This document shows, piece after piece, positions 63,199-64,000 of a stretch of 64,000 nt of DNA (within the stretch, counting starts at the first letter, position 1; the number at the start of each line of letters is the position of its first letter). Source of the stretch: JAEYOM01 sp036260935. Lineage in GTDB: Bacteria > Bacillota > Clostridia > Acetivibrionales > DTU013. The DNA is taken from contig DATALQ010000016.1 in assembly GCA_036260935.1 (NCBI GenBank), positions 1-64,000 on the forward strand, in the 5' to 3' direction. Position numbers and translations under genes: made by a program. The notes beneath the pieces are model-generated. The model did not search any database, was not told the DNA's origin, and saw only the letters and a program-made list of their open reading frames with translations.

Positions 63199-64000
63199 TC
63201 AAGAATCCAGGGCTTTCAAACGCCTTATATCTTCTCCTGCAAACTTGAAAATGTCGAAGCCGCCCGTTATTCTGGATACGATCCTCTCATCGTAATATTC
63301 GAACAGCTTTTTCAGATCGATATTGGTTGATATTATTGTTTTACATGGCCTTCTGGTATCATTGGCGAGGCGGGTGTCGATTATGTTCAGCAGCTCTGCG
63401 TAACGCATCCCGCTGGGCGATTCGGTCCCGAGGTCGTCTATTATAAGTAGGTCTGATTCCAGGATGCTGTTATAAAGGGCAGGTTCGCAATCCACATTAT
63501 TGGAGGAGTTATACCTGTATTCATAAATTGTGTTGAATAAAGCCGGGGCAGTCTGGTAAAGCACTGTATATCCGCGTTTCATGAGTTCCATGGCAATGCT
63601 TCCGGCCATAAAGGTCTTCCCGACCCCGGTCGGACCGCTGAAAAGCAGGTTTTTGGTCTCATTTTTCTCAAAATTCCCGACAAAACCTGTGCAGTTCTCG
63701 AGAATGCCCTGTATCTGCCTCCGCGGCGATTTCTTGATGCCGTATCTCTGTTCGTCGGCGGCATCGGGGTAGTAATCGGTACTGAAACTCTGAAAACCTT
63801 CGTTCTTTATAATGCTCAGGTTGGACTGGTCGTATAAAATGTCTATCAGCTGCTGCCTGTAGCAGGAGCATAGAGTATCAAGGCCGCTGGCCGCTGATTT
63901 TACCATGCCTGTGTCGGAACACTTTTCACATTGCCAGGAAGGGGTAAGGTAACCAGGTTCGTAGCCGTATTTGGCCAATATCCCGGCTTTCTCCGCCTTG
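63199..64000 (-). CDS. DnaI/DnaC-like replicative helicase loader, N-terminal end beyond window
   Basis: An AAA+ ATPase related to DnaC/DnaI and IstB that loads the replicative helicase. The frame stays open to the window edge (the TTG at 63978 is probably internal), so some tens of N-terminal residues are missing. A zinc-finger-like pair CEKCSDTG and CSCYR precedes the ATPase domain. Walker A is GPTGVGKT, Walker B LLIIDDLGTE, and the sensor/Arg region is RIVSRITGGFDIFKF. No transposase is nearby, arguing against an IstB from an insertion element. Confidence 0.88.
   Translation of the reverse strand, partial: KAEKAGILAKYGYEPGYLTPSWQCEKCSDTGMVKSAASGLDTLCSCYRQQLIDILYDQSNLSIIKNEGFQSFSTDYYPDAADEQRYGIKKSPRRQIQGILENCTGFVGNFEKNETKNLLFSGPTGVGKTFMAGSIAMELMKRGYTVLYQTAPALFNTIYEYRYNSSNNVDCEPALYNSILESDLLIIDDLGTESPSGMRYAELLNIIDTRLANDTRRPCKTIISTNIDLKKLFEYYDERIVSRITGGFDIFKFAGEDIRRLKALDS

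Noticed and set aside
1..64000. CRISPR arrays, complete insertion sequences, prophage genes or rRNA.
   Set aside because: No regularly spaced direct repeats, transposase, integrase or rRNA sequences were found on either strand.

Overview
The window looks like a chromosomal stretch close to the replication origin of an anaerobic, endospore-forming member of the Clostridia. The left end reads recF-remB-gyrB followed by soj-parB with two perfect parS sites, an origin-proximal arrangement. Spore genes are scattered through the window (bofA, a CotS-type coat kinase, yabG, a SipL-like LysM protein, a SleB-type hydrolase with ypeB). Pyruvate:ferredoxin oxidoreductase and formate-tetrahydrofolate ligase point to strictly anaerobic metabolism. 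I cannot name the genus from the sequence alone.

Layout. 0-8.5 kb: core replication and segregation genes, serS and two tRNA-Ser genes. 8.6-21 kb: an accessory block. It holds a divergent pair of LuxR-type regulators (one a polytopic membrane protein), an S-layer-homology protein, three lipoproteins in a row, an XRE regulator with a small membrane protein, and a DUF2975/YozG-like/DUF4173/DUF4097 operon. 21-27.5 kb: gltBD on the minus strand behind a leader with a terminator-like hairpin. 27.5-34.5 kb: small membrane and stress proteins, a VanW protein, a Nudix enzyme, yaaL-bofA and a chemoreceptor. 35-38.5 kb: nifJ. 38.5-39.5 kb: about 1 kb without genes but full of long-range complementarity and repeats, the best candidate here for an undescribed structured RNA or element. 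39.5-48 kb: cotS, fhs, yabG-veg-SipL-ispE, a GntR regulator and an HMA protein. 48.7-52.1 kb: a possible envelope-stress operon of a Ycf46-like AAA+ ATPase, PspA/IM30 and a membrane coiled-coil protein. 52.4-58.5 kb: DUF342, acpS, yhaO-yhaN and an NlpC/P60-like lipoprotein whose catalytic cysteine is absent. 58.5-64 kb: a glycosyltransferase, sleB-ypeB, a CPBP protease and a DnaI/DnaC-like loader cut by the window edge.

Gene starts were moved inward from the longest open frame wherever a good ribosome binding site lay inside it. Family names come from recognising motifs by eye. No database search was run.
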